This document shows positions 15,579 to 23,317 of a stretch of 39,695 bases of DNA, in pieces. Source of the DNA: UBA11891 sp003533785 (GTDB lineage: Bacteria > Bacteroidota > Bacteroidia > Flavobacteriales > Flavobacteriaceae); assembly GCA_949511625.1 (NCBI GenBank), contig CATFEX010000044.1, forward strand, positions 1 through 39,695, read 5' to 3'. Made by a program: the position numbers and the translations under genes. The stretch's first letter is position 1, and the number at the start of each line of letters is the position of its first letter. A model generated the notes under the pieces. That model was not told where the DNA came from and did not search any database. It was given only the letters and a program-made list of their open reading frames with translations.

Positions 15579-16279
15579 TTTATAAAGTTTTCTTATTATT
15601 TCTAATTGTTTGGTCGGCAGTGGGTCAGGAACAATCGTTTGATGAAGCTCAATTATTAGGAAAAAAAAACATGGCCCTAGAAGGGGCTGAATACCAACTT
15701 TTAAGCGAAGTCATTCAAGCTTTTGAAAAAATGAAAAAGGCAGCGTTATTGGTTGGAATTGACATTAAAGTGGTCTCTGGCTTTCGTTCCTATGAGCGTC
15801 AAAGAGCCATTTGGAATCGCAAATACAAAGCCAACAGACAGGCGGGGCTTTCTCCAGAAGAGAATATTCAAAAAATCATTGAATACTCTACCTTACCTGG
15901 AACCTCCAGACATCATTGGGGAACTGAAATTGATATCATCGATGGAACAATTGAATCTCAAGGTGATGTTCTGCTTGCAGAAAAATTTCACGAAGGAGGT
16001 CCTTATGAACCGCTCCGTATTTGGCTGGAAGAAAATGCGGCAACCTTTGGATTTATTTGTGCGTATCCCGACCAACTCCAACGTACTGGATTTAATTACG
16101 AACCTTGGCACTACAGTTATGCTCCTTTATCTAGACCTTTATACCGTGCCTATTTGGATATCGACTTGAAAAGAGTACTAACAGATTCGGATTTGGAGGG
16201 CAGTAGCTATCTTACAAAACATTTTTTGGACCGTTACAAGACCAGTCATATTATGGGAATCCATCCTGCACTCAAATAA
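15575..16279 (+). CDS. M15-family D-alanyl-D-alanine carboxypeptidase (VanY-type)
   Basis: The 234-residue protein has a signal peptide (about 1-17). The VanY core follows: VSGFRSYERQ, then SRHHWGTEIDI carrying a zinc His and Asp, then EPWHYSY with the catalytic Glu and second zinc His. These enzymes trim the terminal D-Ala of peptidoglycan stems in the periplasm. The ATG overlaps the GNAT stop as ATGA, so the two are coupled. Its 3' end overlaps the convergent uracil-DNA-glycosylase-like gene by eight bases. Confidence 0.88.
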   Translation: MIYKVFLLFLIVWSAVGQEQSFDEAQLLGKKNMALEGAEYQLLSEVIQAFEKMKKAALLVGIDIKVVSGFRSYERQRAIWNRKYKANRQAGLSPEENIQKIIEYSTLPGTSRHHWGTEIDIIDGTIESQGDVLLAEKFHEGGPYEPLRIWLEENAATFGFICAYPDQLQRTGFNYEPWHYSYAPLSRPLYRAYLDIDLKRVLTDSDLEGSSYLTKHFLDRYKTSHIMGIHPALK

Positions 16280-16952
16280 CTGGCGGAAATACTTTTTGGT
16301 ATTGTTGCACTCTAAAATCGATAGTATTGAATTTTGGCTGAACAGCTTTTTGAGCTTTGTATGCATCCATAGCCCCTATTGCACGGTTGGCCGCTCCAGA
16401 AGGAGCCGTGAGTGAATAGGTACGAATACGGCGTTGCTGAAAGGTAAACGAATGTTGTCGGGGTACAGCATCTTTTTCTAAAAAGAAATCCAATCCTTTT
16501 TTCTTTAGATAGCTTTTAAAAAAATATTCCGGACCATTTTTGCTTCCCCCTCCAGTAAATAATAGAGTAGTCACTTGCGGCACTTGATCCAAATAATAAA
16601 ACAAATCACGAAGTTGAACCTCGCGCATTCCCAAGTCCGAGGCATCCACTTTTTCCCGATAACAGTGTGCTACGATTTCACAGATCCCAATGTTGTATAA
16701 CCGAAGAAACTCTTTCCGTTGCTGAATGGCTAAGGATGTATTTTCATACTTTAGTCCCAGTCCGTATATGCGATCCAAAATGGGCCACAATTGACCATCG
16801 ATACTCCCATAACAAAAAGAGACATCCCCCTTCTTTAAACTTCCGATGGAAAAACGAGGAGGCGGTAGGGTTCCCACAATCAAATGCGTAGCTTCCTTGG
16901 GAAGAAAAGGTTCAAACGGGTGCATATGCAGCCACTTATTTTCTCCACTCAT
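16272..16952 (-). CDS. Uracil-DNA glycosylase-like family protein
   Basis: The 226-residue protein has a first motif GTLPPPRFSIG (about residues 27-37), comparable to the GxxPG/PP water-activating loop of uracil-DNA glycosylases. A late segment LTAPSGAANRAIG resembles the C-terminal SPS/HPSP motif. Flavobacterial genomes carry this protein as a 'uracil-DNA glycosylase family' member, presumably for base-excision repair. I am confident of superfamily, less so of substrate. It follows yaaA on the same strand after 36 bases. Confidence 0.7.
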   Translation of the reverse strand: MSGENKWLHMHPFEPFLPKEATHLIVGTLPPPRFSIGSLKKGDVSFCYGSIDGQLWPILDRIYGLGLKYENTSLAIQQRKEFLRLYNIGICEIVAHCYREKVDASDLGMREVQLRDLFYYLDQVPQVTTLLFTGGGSKNGPEYFFKSYLKKKGLDFFLEKDAVPRQHSFTFQQRRIRTYSLTAPSGAANRAIGAMDAYKAQKAVQPKFNTIDFRVQQYQKVFPPVI

Positions 16953-16988
16953 GAGAATTTGTTAAGGGATTTGGGGCCTATGGAAAAT

Positions 16989-17750
16989 CTATCGAACAAA
17001 AACAGGTTTCAAAGGATCTGAGGTGTTCGCTTCGCTATATTGATAGCCGCCCTCATCGAAGAGCAAAATTTCTTCTCTACTCTCACATTTATTTTTGACT
17101 AAATAACGTGCCATCATTCCTCTTGCCTTTTTGGCGAAAAAAGAAATTGTTTTGAGGGTACCGTTTTTGTAATCTTTGAATTGAGGGTGGAGCAATTGTC
17201 CCTTTAAGGATTGGGTATCAATTGCAGCGAAATATTCGATACTGGCCAAGTTAACTACCCATTCATCTAGCTCCAATTCATCATTCAAATGCGAGCTGAG
17301 CTTGGGTTTCCAAAAAGCGACTAAGTTTTTCTTATTCCCCACAGGGAATTTAGTTCCCATTTCCAATCGGTATGCTTGAATCAAGTCCATGGGTCTGAGA
17401 ATACCGTACAAACCAGAAAGGATGCGCACCCGATCCTGAAGGGCTTGGTAATGTTTGTTGTCGAGCGACTCTACATCCAATCCTTGATATACATCTCCGT
17501 CGAAGAAGAAAGCTGCGGGACGGGCGTTCTCTTTCGAAAAAGGAAAGGAGAATTGATGATTTCGTTCAAAATTAAGCGATGCAAGGTCATCGGATATATC
17601 CATCAATTTGGATAGAGAACGAACGGATTTCTTTTGCAACAATTTGTTGATTTTAGTTGCTTCTTGTCCAAAAGCAATTTCGCTGTATTCATAGGTAGGG
17701 ATCGGTCGATCCAGATTCATTGACTTGGCGGGAGAAAGAAGAATCTTCAT
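16989..17750 (-). CDS. yaaA: Peroxide stress protein YaaA
   Basis: This 253-residue protein begins KILLSPAKSMN, the N-terminal signature of YaaA (DUF328/UPF0246). It continues with YQGLD and LSGLYGILRPMDLIQAYRLE, the most conserved block. The family limits free intracellular iron and oxidative DNA damage; a helix-hairpin-helix-like DNA-binding fold is known for E. coli YaaA. It carries a well-formed promoter (17762-17792) that lies partly inside the end of the rluD-like gene, so it may be expressed independently of it. Confidence 0.93.
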   Translation of the reverse strand: MKILLSPAKSMNLDRPIPTYEYSEIAFGQEATKINKLLQKKSVRSLSKLMDISDDLASLNFERNHQFSFPFSKENARPAAFFFDGDVYQGLDVESLDNKHYQALQDRVRILSGLYGILRPMDLIQAYRLEMGTKFPVGNKKNLVAFWKPKLSSHLNDELELDEWVVNLASIEYFAAIDTQSLKGQLLHPQFKDYKNGTLKTISFFAKKARGMMARYLVKNKCESREEILLFDEGGYQYSEANTSDPLKPVFVR

Positions 17751-17761
17751 ATCGTTTTCTT

Positions 17762-17792
17762 CAAAGGTAAAACTTTCCTTGGCTTATGTCAA
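17762..17792 (-). promoter_or_regulatory. Bacteroidetes-type promoter of yaaA
   Basis: On the minus strand TTG (17790-17792) is separated by 20 bases from TACCTTTG (17762-17769), an exact match to the TTG / TAnnTTTG arrangement. The yaaA ATG begins 11 bases after the box. The upstream element lies in the last codons of the pseudouridine synthase gene. Confidence 0.65.
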
Positions 17793-18821
17793 CTTGTGTT
17801 TTACATAGTGTTGCCATTTGGAAAGAACCGTTAAAAAATCTTCTGGTAAAGGAGCTTCATAATGTACTTTCTCTCCCGATCTAGGGTGTATGAATCCAAG
17901 TGTTCGGGCGTGTAGTGCTTGGCGAGGCATCAATGTAAAACAATTGTCTACAAATTGTTTGTACTTGGTAAAGTGTGTTCCTTTAAGCAATACATCACCA
18001 CCGTAGCGTGCATCATTGAACAAGGGATGCCCCAGATATTTCATGTGCGCTCTGATTTGGTGGGTACGCCCTGTTTCCAGCTTGCACTTTATTAATGTTA
18101 GGTAGCGAAGGCGTTCGATAACTTCATAATGGGTTACCGCTTTTTTGCCTTGATCACCCTCGGGGAAAACAGTCATTTGTAATCTGTTTTTGGGGTGTCT
18201 TCCAATGAATTCGTCAATGGTTCCCTTGTCCTCAACTACATCCCCCCACACTAGGGCAATATACTCTCTCTCCGAGCTTTTGTCGAAGAACTGTTGAGCT
18301 AGGTGGGTCATCGCAGACTCCGTTTTGGCAATGACAAGCAAACCGCTGGTGTCTTTGTCAATGCGATGTACTAGGCCTGGCCGCTCTTGGCTATTGGTTG
18401 GTAAATTGTTAAAGTGATGCAGTAAGGCATTGACCAAAGTACCAGAATAGTTTCCATGGCCCGGGTGTACAACCATACCTGCTGGTTTATTTATGATGAC
18501 TAAAGTGTCGTCTTCAAAGACAATATCTAGCGGTATTTCTTCAGCAATCAACAGGTTTTCATGAGGCGGGTGATGAAAAAGAACCTTGATTTCATCCCCT
18601 CCTTTAACTTTGTAATTGGACTTAACCACTTGATCATTGGCAAAAATACTCCCAACCTTAGCCGCTTGTTGAATTTTGTTCCGTGTAGCGTTCTCAATTC
18701 GATTCATTAAATACTTATCCACCCGAAGCGGCTCTTGTCCAGCATCGGCTTGAAACCGATAATGTTCATAAAGCGGAGAATCCAAAGGAAAGCCTTCAGA
18801 TTTGGAATTATCGTTTTCCAT
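17784..18821 (-). CDS. rluD: RluA/RluD-family ribosomal large-subunit pseudouridine synthase
   Basis: The 345-residue protein has an N-terminal S4 RNA-binding domain (about 31-80, LRVDKYLMNR...). The catalytic domain follows with NKPAGMVVHPG and HRIDKDTSGL (catalytic D155), then GRTHQIRAHM. It isomerises uridines in 23S rRNA; RluD-type enzymes modify helix 69. Size and S4 domain fit RluD rather than RluA. It overlaps the PASTA gene upstream by 14 bases, and the pair is a familiar one in Flavobacteriaceae. Confidence 0.88.
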   Translation of the reverse strand: MENDNSKSEGFPLDSPLYEHYRFQADAGQEPLRVDKYLMNRIENATRNKIQQAAKVGSIFANDQVVKSNYKVKGGDEIKVLFHHPPHENLLIAEEIPLDIVFEDDTLVIINKPAGMVVHPGHGNYSGTLVNALLHHFNNLPTNSQERPGLVHRIDKDTSGLLVIAKTESAMTHLAQQFFDKSSEREYIALVWGDVVEDKGTIDEFIGRHPKNRLQMTVFPEGDQGKKAVTHYEVIERLRYLTLIKCKLETGRTHQIRAHMKYLGHPLFNDARYGGDVLLKGTHFTKYKQFVDNCFTLMPRQALHARTLGFIHPRSGEKVHYEAPLPEDFLTVLSKWQHYVKHKLT

Positions 18822-19359
18822 TTCCCAATACTATATCGATAGGTGTCGTTTTTGGAAGCACTGTTCCCGGTGCAATTTTTTCTCCTTCATACCGCATCTC
18901 AAGCACCATGTTTTTCCCAATATTATCTCGATAGGTGGTCTTTCCAATAGTCAATCCAACCGACTTAAGAATAGAAGCAGCGTTTCGTTTCGTGATTTGA
19001 ATAATATTTGGAACTCTCACTTTTCGGAAGTCTGATGGGTTTATCGTCAAATATATTTTGCGATTTGTCTTCACAGCTTCCCCTGGAAGTGGATTCTGTT
19101 CTGTAATGGCTAGTGGGGGTAATGAAGGATTGTATTTAGCAGAGTCTAATACTTCCATACGCAGCTTTTGCTTTTGCAAGACTTCATTTGCCTCGGCGAG
19201 CTGAAGATTCAGCAGATTGGGTACTTCTTGCGTTTGTCCGTTATGAGTCCAGGTATCAAGAATGTCAAGTGTCAAAACAATCAACCCCAATCCAATTAAT
19301 CCAGCAAGGAGCAATTGTTTCAAAAAAAAACGGCTAAAGAGAAAGCGCAAAAAAATCAT
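18808..19359 (-). CDS. PASTA-domain membrane protein without kinase domain
   Basis: From the ATG at 19357-19359 the protein has 183 residues: one N-terminal membrane helix (about 12-32), then PASTA-type repeats recognised by EVPNLLNLQLAEANEVL, ITEQNPLPGE and VRVPNIIQITKRNAASIL. PASTA domains bind muropeptides or beta-lactams in penicillin-binding proteins and Ser/Thr kinases. Here there is neither catalytic domain. The frame stays open for 67 codons upstream but that part overlaps ddl and lacks protein character. It is the first gene of a unit with the pseudouridine synthase and is divergent from ddl. Confidence 0.8.
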   Translation of the reverse strand: MIFLRFLFSRFFLKQLLLAGLIGLGLIVLTLDILDTWTHNGQTQEVPNLLNLQLAEANEVLQKQKLRMEVLDSAKYNPSLPPLAITEQNPLPGEAVKTNRKIYLTINPSDFRKVRVPNIIQITKRNAASILKSVGLTIGKTTYRDNIGKNMVLEMRYEGEKIAPGTVLPKTTPIDIVLGNGKR

Positions 19360-19409
19360 GCAGTCAATTTTGCCGTAAAGATAGTAAAAAGCATAGCGAA
19401 AGAATTGCC

Positions 19410-19417
19410 TACCTTTG
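19410..19417 (+). promoter_or_regulatory. Candidate -7 box (TACCTTTG) for ddl
   Basis: An exact TAnnTTTG octamer lies 17 bases before the ddl ATG in the 75-base gap between divergent start codons. No TTG is found at the expected upstream spacing. A weaker TATCTTTA (19376-19383, minus strand) may serve the divergent PASTA gene. Confidence 0.45.
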
Positions 19418-19434
19418 GTGCAAAGCAGACGTAT

Positions 19435-20421
19435 ATGTCGAACCCAATTGTCGGTATTGCTTGTCATGGCTATTCCTCCGAAGCAGAAATCTCCATGCAA
19501 AGTGCTCAAACGGTGAGGGAACATCTTGAAAAATCTTTTGCCGCTGTTTTTTTCCTTCAAATAAAATCAAATAAATGGATTATTCTGGACGGTAATGGAG
19601 AAGAACAATCCGTTCCCGTGGGAACGTTTGAGTTTGAATACCAAGGAAAAACGCTCCGATTTGATGTGATTTTCAATGCGCTCCACGGGAGTCCAGGAGA
19701 AGATGGTAAATTGGCTGCATTATTGGATTTTGAAAAGATTCCACACACTAGTTGCGCCATGTATCCAGCAGCGTTGACTTTCAATAAAAGAGATTGCATT
19801 GCAATGGCACGAAATCTGGGAGTGCCCACGGCTCCTTCGGTATTGGTAGATAAAGGAGATGTCATTGACCTAAAGGCCATAATAAACGCGGTTGGTCTTC
19901 CCTGCTTTGTCAAAGCCAATAGAGCTGGTAGTAGTTTTGGTGTTTTCAAAGCCTCAACACTACAGGAACTTGAAGAGTCGATTCCCAAAGCCTTCGAAGA
20001 AGACACTCAATTGCTTATTGAACAAGCCTTGGAAGGGCGTGAAATTTCCTTAGGGGTAGTGCGACTAAAAAACAAAATAACAGTACTCCCCCCTACCGAA
20101 ATCATCACTGAAAATGATTTCTTTGATTATGCAGCAAAATACAGGGGGGAATCAAAAGAGATTACACCTGCTGATATTCCTGAAGCTTGGCAAAGACAGC
20201 TCTCTCATTGGGGCCAATTGCTATACGACAAACTGGGATTAGTAGGGATCACACGATCCGATTTTATCTTTGTAGAGAGTACGCCGCATCTATTGGAAAT
20301 TAATACTGTTCCTGGTATGACCCAAGCCAGTATCATTCCGCAACAATGTGCTGCAGCTGGATTGAGTCTTCAGGAATTATTTTGTGAATTGGTCAATGAA
20401 GCACTTCAAAGAAATCCATAA
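19435..20421 (+). CDS. ddl: D-alanine--D-alanine ligase
   Basis: The ATG at 19435 (MSNPIVGIACHGYSSE) gives 328 residues, normal for Ddl. The ATP-grasp fold is visible: NALHGSPGEDG in the N-terminal substrate loop, LPCFVKANRAGSSFGV binding ATP, LLIEQALEGREIS, and FIFVESTPHLLEINTVPGMT, which carries the Mg-binding Glu and Asn and the D-Ala-D-Ala-binding GM(T/S) end. It joins two D-Ala for peptidoglycan precursors in the cytoplasm. coaD follows 19 bases later. Longer upstream readings overlap the divergent PASTA gene. Confidence 0.92.
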   Translation: MSNPIVGIACHGYSSEAEISMQSAQTVREHLEKSFAAVFFLQIKSNKWIILDGNGEEQSVPVGTFEFEYQGKTLRFDVIFNALHGSPGEDGKLAALLDFEKIPHTSCAMYPAALTFNKRDCIAMARNLGVPTAPSVLVDKGDVIDLKAIINAVGLPCFVKANRAGSSFGVFKASTLQELEESIPKAFEEDTQLLIEQALEGREISLGVVRLKNKITVLPPTEIITENDFFDYAAKYRGESKEITPADIPEAWQRQLSHWGQLLYDKLGLVGITRSDFIFVESTPHLLEINTVPGMTQASIIPQQCAAAGLSLQELFCELVNEALQRNP

Positions 20422-20426
20422 TTTTG
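20419..20426 (+). promoter_or_regulatory. Candidate -7 box (TAATTTTG) for coaD
   Basis: An exact TAnnTTTG match overlaps the ddl stop codon region and ends 14 bases before the coaD ATG. A TTG lies further upstream than the usual spacing, so the match is partial. Confidence 0.4.
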
Positions 20427-20440
20427 TATAAAACATTCCT

Positions 20441-20896
20441 ATGAAACGCGCTGTTTTTCCAGGTTCCTTTGATCCAATCACTCTCGGACATGAAGATATT
20501 ATATTAAGAGGGCTGCCTCTTTTTGATGAAATTGTAATTGCTGTTGGAAAAAATAGTGAAAAGAAATACATGTTTTCCGAAGCCCAGCGAATAGGCTTTC
20601 TCAAATCTGTATTCAAGGAACATTCCAAAATTAGAATAACTACCTACTCTGGGCTCACCACCGATTTTTGCAAAAAAATTGAAGCCGACTTTATCTTAAG
20701 AGGGCTTCGTAATCCGGCTGATTTTGAGTTTGAAAAAGCAATCGCTCACACCAACCGCACCCTCTCTGGAATTGAAACATTATTTTTCCTAACCGCAGCC
20801 AAAACCTCCTATATCAGCAGTTCAATTGTGAGGGATGTGATTCGCAATGGTGGAGATTATTCGTCTTTGGTCCCCAAGAACCTTTCCCTAAGATAG
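20441..20896 (+). CDS. coaD: Phosphopantetheine adenylyltransferase
   Basis: The 151-residue protein is of normal CoaD size and starts KRAVFPGSFDPITLGHEDII, with the nucleotidyltransferase TxGH motif (H17). ADFILRGLRNPADFEFE and the C-terminal ISSSIVRDV (ISSTxVR) complete the signature. It transfers AMP to 4'-phosphopantetheine in coenzyme A synthesis. Its 3' end overlaps the convergent Nudix gene by nine bases. Confidence 0.95.
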   Translation: MKRAVFPGSFDPITLGHEDIILRGLPLFDEIVIAVGKNSEKKYMFSEAQRIGFLKSVFKEHSKIRITTYSGLTTDFCKKIEADFILRGLRNPADFEFEKAIAHTNRTLSGIETLFFLTAAKTSYISSSIVRDVIRNGGDYSSLVPKNLSLR

Positions 20897-21493
20897 GACC
20901 CCTTTTTGTTCAAAATGGATTTTAATATTCTCGTAGGCATTATCCAGTAATTGGGATATTTCCTCCTTCGATTTCCATTCTGCCTTTTTAATCCCTTCCT
21001 CCAATTGAGGCTGTAATCTTCTTGTAAAGTCAGTTTTCATTAAATACCAATGTGTTTTTTTCAAACGATGCTTCCCGTTTCGAGAAAAAATATGATAGGT
21101 GATTGGTAATGGTTTTAAAACAATTAAGTCTGTTGCCCCAGTTTCTTCAGTAACCTCTCGAACAGCCGCATCCAAAATAAGTTCTTTCTTTTCTATTCTC
21201 CCCTTGGGCAAATCCCATTTTCCATTTCTGAATATCATTAGTATACGCCCGTTGGAATGCTTCACCAATCCTCCAGCTGCCTCAACGATTGGGAAGCGTT
21301 TTACAAAGTGCTTCCACAGCTTTTCCTCATCTTTATGATAGAGGTATACGGCTTTAATTTTGGAGGATTTCAGTGCTTTTAGAATAAAATTTTTGGCACT
21401 GTATTTAATATGAAATAGAGGGGTCGAGTCGGTATTGATTTCCCGAGAGCTCGTCAAATAAATAGGCTTATGGTTGAAAAAAACTTTATACAT
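20888..21493 (-). CDS. Nudix hydrolase
   Basis: The 201-residue protein has an exact Nudix box at G98-x5-E104-x7-R112-E113-V-T-E116-E117-T-G119, preceded by FRNGKWDLPKG. An N-terminal extension of about 70 residues, starting YKVFFNHKPIYLT, is typical of the flavobacterial form. It hydrolyses nucleoside-diphosphate-linked substrates; which one is unknown. Its start codon lies only seven bases from the divergent pyrE start. Confidence 0.88.
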   Translation of the reverse strand: MYKVFFNHKPIYLTSSREINTDSTPLFHIKYSAKNFILKALKSSKIKAVYLYHKDEEKLWKHFVKRFPIVEAAGGLVKHSNGRILMIFRNGKWDLPKGRIEKKELILDAAVREVTEETGATDLIVLKPLPITYHIFSRNGKHRLKKTHWYLMKTDFTRRLQPQLEEGIKKAEWKSKEEISQLLDNAYENIKIHFEQKGVLS

Positions 21494-21500
21494 TTAACCC

Positions 21501-22148
21501 ATGATTTATGATATGCAAACGGCTACAAAAACAGCCGAGCACCTCCTACAAATTAATGCAATAAAATTGAGTCCAAAAAATCCGTTTACTTGGGCCAGTG
21601 GATGGCAATCCCCAATTTATTGCGATAATAGAGTGAGCCTTTCCTTTCCAGAAATCCGTTCTTTTTTAGCACAAGAAATAGCAAGTCAGCTCACAGCTCT
21701 TTATGGACGGGACATAGTGATTGCTGGTGTTGCCACAGGAGCCATTGGAATAGGAATGCTTGTGGCCCATCAGATGAATCTTCCTTTCGTTTACATTCGT
21801 CCGGAAACGAAAAAGCATGGTCGACAAAATCAGATCGAAGGGCACCTTCAGCAAGCCTCCAAAGTAGTGGTAGTTGAGGACTTGATCAGTACCGGTAAAA
21901 GTAGCCTCAAAGCCGTTGATGCCCTGCGAAGCGCACAGACAGAGGTGCTTGGTATGATTGCATTGTTCACCTATGGTTTTCCCACAGCAGCCGAGAACTT
22001 TAAAGAAGCTGCAGTCAAATTGCATACTCTATCGGACTATTCCACCCTTATCGCAGTGGCCAAGCAACAAATGGCTATTGATGACTCAGAATTGGAATTG
22101 TTAAAAAAATGGAGAGAAAACCCCTCAGAATGGGCATCGGATGCTTAA
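21501..22148 (+). CDS. pyrE: Orotate phosphoribosyltransferase
   Basis: The 215-residue protein contains NPFTWASGWQSPIYCDNR at the N-terminus and the PRPP-binding motif VVVEDLISTGKSS (about residues 123-135). It makes orotidine-5'-phosphate in pyrimidine synthesis. The first ATG (21501) sits seven bases from the divergent Nudix start; a second in-frame ATG at 21513 is an alternative that would leave 19 bases. It overlaps the convergent birA by four bases. Confidence 0.93.
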   Translation: MIYDMQTATKTAEHLLQINAIKLSPKNPFTWASGWQSPIYCDNRVSLSFPEIRSFLAQEIASQLTALYGRDIVIAGVATGAIGIGMLVAHQMNLPFVYIRPETKKHGRQNQIEGHLQQASKVVVVEDLISTGKSSLKAVDALRSAQTEVLGMIALFTYGFPTAAENFKEAAVKLHTLSDYSTLIAVAKQQMAIDDSELELLKKWRENPSEWASDA

Positions 22149-22885
22149 CGAATCAATTTCAAAAGCTTAGAGTCGTTAAATATTTCTATTTCTCCAGATT
22201 GCCATTCCAATTGGAGCGCACCAGAAGGGTTTACTCCAATAATTTTCCCTTTGCGTTTATTATTCTTGTACTCAAACATGCACCATTGCTCATATCCATA
22301 TAGGTTTTCTATATAGGTTTTTTGAATTTCTTCTACAACTTGATTATTCAGTGAGAGGAAAAAAGCTTCAATTTCCTGAAGCAGTTTTTCAAAAAGAACA
22401 TTGCGATCCAATTCTTTTCCAAGCAGTAGTGACAGTGAACTGGCTTGGGAATAGCTCGAAAAATCGGATTGATTCACATTCATACCTATTCCAACTATGG
22501 TGGATTTTAACTCCTTTCCTTGGAGGTAATTCTCAATGAGAATCCCTGCCACTTTTGAGTTGCCTGACAAAATGTCGTTTGGCCATTTTATTTTTATTGC
22601 TGGAATTTCGTAGGATCTAAGAACCCTAACAAGAGCTAAACAAACCCCCTTATTAACTTGAAAATGATCTAACACCCCAAGAGGTAATTCTGGCCAGAAC
22701 ACACTGAAAGTAAGGTTTTTCCCTTTCTGAGATTCCCAACGGTTGGCAAATTGTCCTCTCCCTTCTGTTTGATACTCGGCCCAAACAACCCTGGGGACAC
22801 TTGCTTCATTTTTTGAGATGCGCTTTTTTAACACTTCGTTGGTCGAGGTGGTGGCATCAAGTTTGTGTATTTTGAATGCAGTCAA
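22145..22885 (-). CDS. birA: Biotin--[acetyl-CoA-carboxylase] ligase
   Basis: The 246-residue protein lacks the DNA-binding N-terminal domain of E. coli BirA, so it is a ligase only. Motifs: TTSTNEVLK, the biotinyl-AMP loop GRGQFANRW (42-50), KWPNDI, and GIGMNVNQ. It attaches biotin to the acetyl-CoA carboxylase carrier protein. The only sensible start is TTG at 22885, since no ATG lies in the first part of the frame. It is divergent from rsfS and overlaps pyrE at the 3' end. Confidence 0.9.
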   Translation of the reverse strand: MTAFKIHKLDATTSTNEVLKKRISKNEASVPRVVWAEYQTEGRGQFANRWESQKGKNLTFSVFWPELPLGVLDHFQVNKGVCLALVRVLRSYEIPAIKIKWPNDILSGNSKVAGILIENYLQGKELKSTIVGIGMNVNQSDFSSYSQASSLSLLLGKELDRNVLFEKLLQEIEAFFLSLNNQVVEEIQKTYIENLYGYEQWCMFEYKNNKRKGKIIGVNPSGALQLEWQSGEIEIFNDSKLLKLIR

Positions 22886-22889
22886 GTAT

Positions 22890-22922
22890 TTGTGTATCGG
22901 GGATATTTATTGTGTAAATTTG
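22890..22922 (+). promoter_or_regulatory. Bacteroidetes-type promoter of the rsfS-ftsH operon
   Basis: TTG (22890-22892) and TAAATTTG (22915-22922) are spaced by 22 bases, matching the -33/-7 arrangement. The rsfS ATG begins 20 bases after the -7 box. The promoter lies in the 57-base gap between divergent birA and rsfS. Confidence 0.6.
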
Positions 22923-22942
22923 TGTAAAACTAAAGATTTTTA

Positions 22943-23311
22943 ATGGCAAAAAAGAACCGGGAAGAAGATGAATTGATGAGAACAATTATAGCGGGCATTG
23001 AAGAAGTAAAAGGCCTTGATATACACCTGCTAGATTTGAGAGAGATTGAAAATACGGTTTGCAGTTATTTTGTGGTTTGTTCGGGAACGTCCAATACACA
23101 TGTAGCAGCCATTGTCAACTCGATAAGTAAAACAGTAAGTAAAACCTTACGCGAAAAACCCTACCACACAGAAGGTGAATCTGTGGCTGAATGGGTTTTG
23201 ATAGATTATGTAAATATTGTAGTGCATGTTTTCCAACGTCACATTCGTGATCATTACAACATCGAAGGACTGTGGGGAGATGCTGTTACTACAGAAATCG
23301 CTATGAAATAA
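22943..23311 (+). CDS. rsfS: Ribosome silencing factor RsfS
   Basis: The 122-residue protein has the RsfS/Iojap pattern: LDLREIENTVCSYFVVCSGTS, then EGESVAEWVLIDYVNIVVHVF and YNIEGLWGDA at the end. RsfS binds ribosomal protein uL14 and blocks subunit joining when nutrients are short. It is the first gene of a same-strand run with ftsH (six bases later), a LUD protein, cdsA and psd. Confidence 0.92.
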   Translation: MAKKNREEDELMRTIIAGIEEVKGLDIHLLDLREIENTVCSYFVVCSGTSNTHVAAIVNSISKTVSKTLREKPYHTEGESVAEWVLIDYVNIVVHVFQRHIRDHYNIEGLWGDAVTTEIAMK

Positions 23312-23317
23312 AAAAGA

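Noticed and set aside
18808..19560. Longer form of the PASTA protein starting at 19560
   Set aside because: The extra 67 codons overlap ddl and its promoter region and place a membrane helix in the middle; the ATG at 19357-19359 gives a normal layout.
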